DNA of 5,037 nucleotides from NCBI GenBank assembly GCA_039177895.1, contig JBCDFO010000361.1, positions 1 to 5,037 on the forward strand. The letters run 5' to 3'. A program made the position numbers and the translations under genes. Shown here one piece after another: positions 4,887 through 5,037 of this stretch (the first letter of the stretch is position 1; each line of letters opens with the position of its first letter). The stretch comes from JBCBEX01 sp039177895 (lineage in GTDB: Bacteria; Bacteroidota; Rhodothermia; Rhodothermales; Rubricoccaceae). The notes beneath the pieces were generated by a model, which saw nothing but the letters and a program-made list of their open reading frames with translations, did not search any database and was not told the DNA's origin.

Positions 4887-5037
4887 ATGCAGCCGACCAC
4901 GACGCCCACGCCCGTCTCCGTGCTCGGCGCGGGGAGCTGGGGGACCGCCCTCGCCTACAGCCTCGCGGCGCACGGCGGGCACCCGGTTACGCTCTACGCC
5001 CGCCGCGAGGACCAGGCCGCTGCGATGCGCCGGGAGC
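4887..5037 (+). CDS. gpsA: Glycerol-3-phosphate dehydrogenase [NAD(P)+], N-terminal part (cut by window edge)
   Basis: The first 50 residues are visible. After a short Thr/Pro-rich start (1-9) comes the Rossmann strand and dinucleotide loop VSVLGAGSWGTALA (10-23), where G14-A-G16-S-W18-G19 is the GpsA signature, then a helix and second strand VTLYARRED (34-42) with the R39-R40 pair that in this family contacts the cofactor region. GpsA reduces dihydroxyacetone phosphate to sn-glycerol 3-phosphate, the backbone precursor of membrane phospholipids. The 44-bp gap after purM contains no terminator, so co-transcription is likely. No Shine-Dalgarno sequence precedes the ATG; the leader is C/T-rich. 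The identification rests on the N-terminal motif only, but that motif is distinctive; the catalytic domain lies outside the window. Confidence 0.9.
   Translation, partial: MQPTTTPTPVSVLGAGSWGTALAYSLAAHGGHPVTLYARREDQAAAMRRE

Noticed and set aside
1..5037. A hidden mobile element, CRISPR array, toxin-antitoxin pair or defence island
   Set aside because: No transposase, integrase, regular direct repeats or paired small toxin-like ORFs are visible, and the genes are housekeeping or envelope types with uniform composition.

Overview
The window is a high-GC bacterial chromosome segment with ordinary housekeeping and envelope genes. There is no insertion sequence, phage gene, CRISPR array, tRNA or rRNA. 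Seven protein-coding genes are supported, two of them cut by the window edges. None of the start codons has a Shine-Dalgarno-like AGGAGG, and every 20-nt leader is C/T-rich. This, together with the GC content and gene types, points tentatively to a Rhodothermota/Bacteroidota-like marine or environmental bacterium. That assignment is inference and rests on no marker gene.

Layout from left to right: (1) the 5' part of an RlpA-like lipoprotein on the minus strand (1-288); (2) a divergent 153-aa protein of unknown function on the plus strand (491-952); (3) a convergent class D (OXA-type) beta-lactamase on the minus strand (970-1890) with all catalytic motifs intact; (4) a divergent PhoD-family alkaline phosphatase on the plus strand (1977-3317); (5) a strong hairpin terminator at 3340-3369, shared with a convergent 79-aa single-pass membrane protein on the minus strand (3392-3631); (6) purM on the plus strand (3841-4842), followed 44 bp later by the start of gpsA (4887 to the edge), probably co-transcribed.

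Three proteins are envelope or exported (RlpA lipoprotein, periplasmic beta-lactamase, secreted PhoD) and a fourth is a small membrane protein. RlpA and the beta-lactamase both concern peptidoglycan or its inhibitors, but each sits in its own transcription unit, so the closeness is probably coincidental. purM (purine synthesis) and gpsA (glycerol-3-phosphate for phospholipids) form a plausible housekeeping operon of unrelated pathways.

I found no evidence of a new multi-gene system. The points most worth a second look are the uniformly pyrimidine-rich, SD-less leaders, the intact chromosomal OXA-type enzyme, the unknown 153-aa protein with its duplicated start-like sequence and leader inverted repeat, and the small Pro/Arg-tailed membrane protein.
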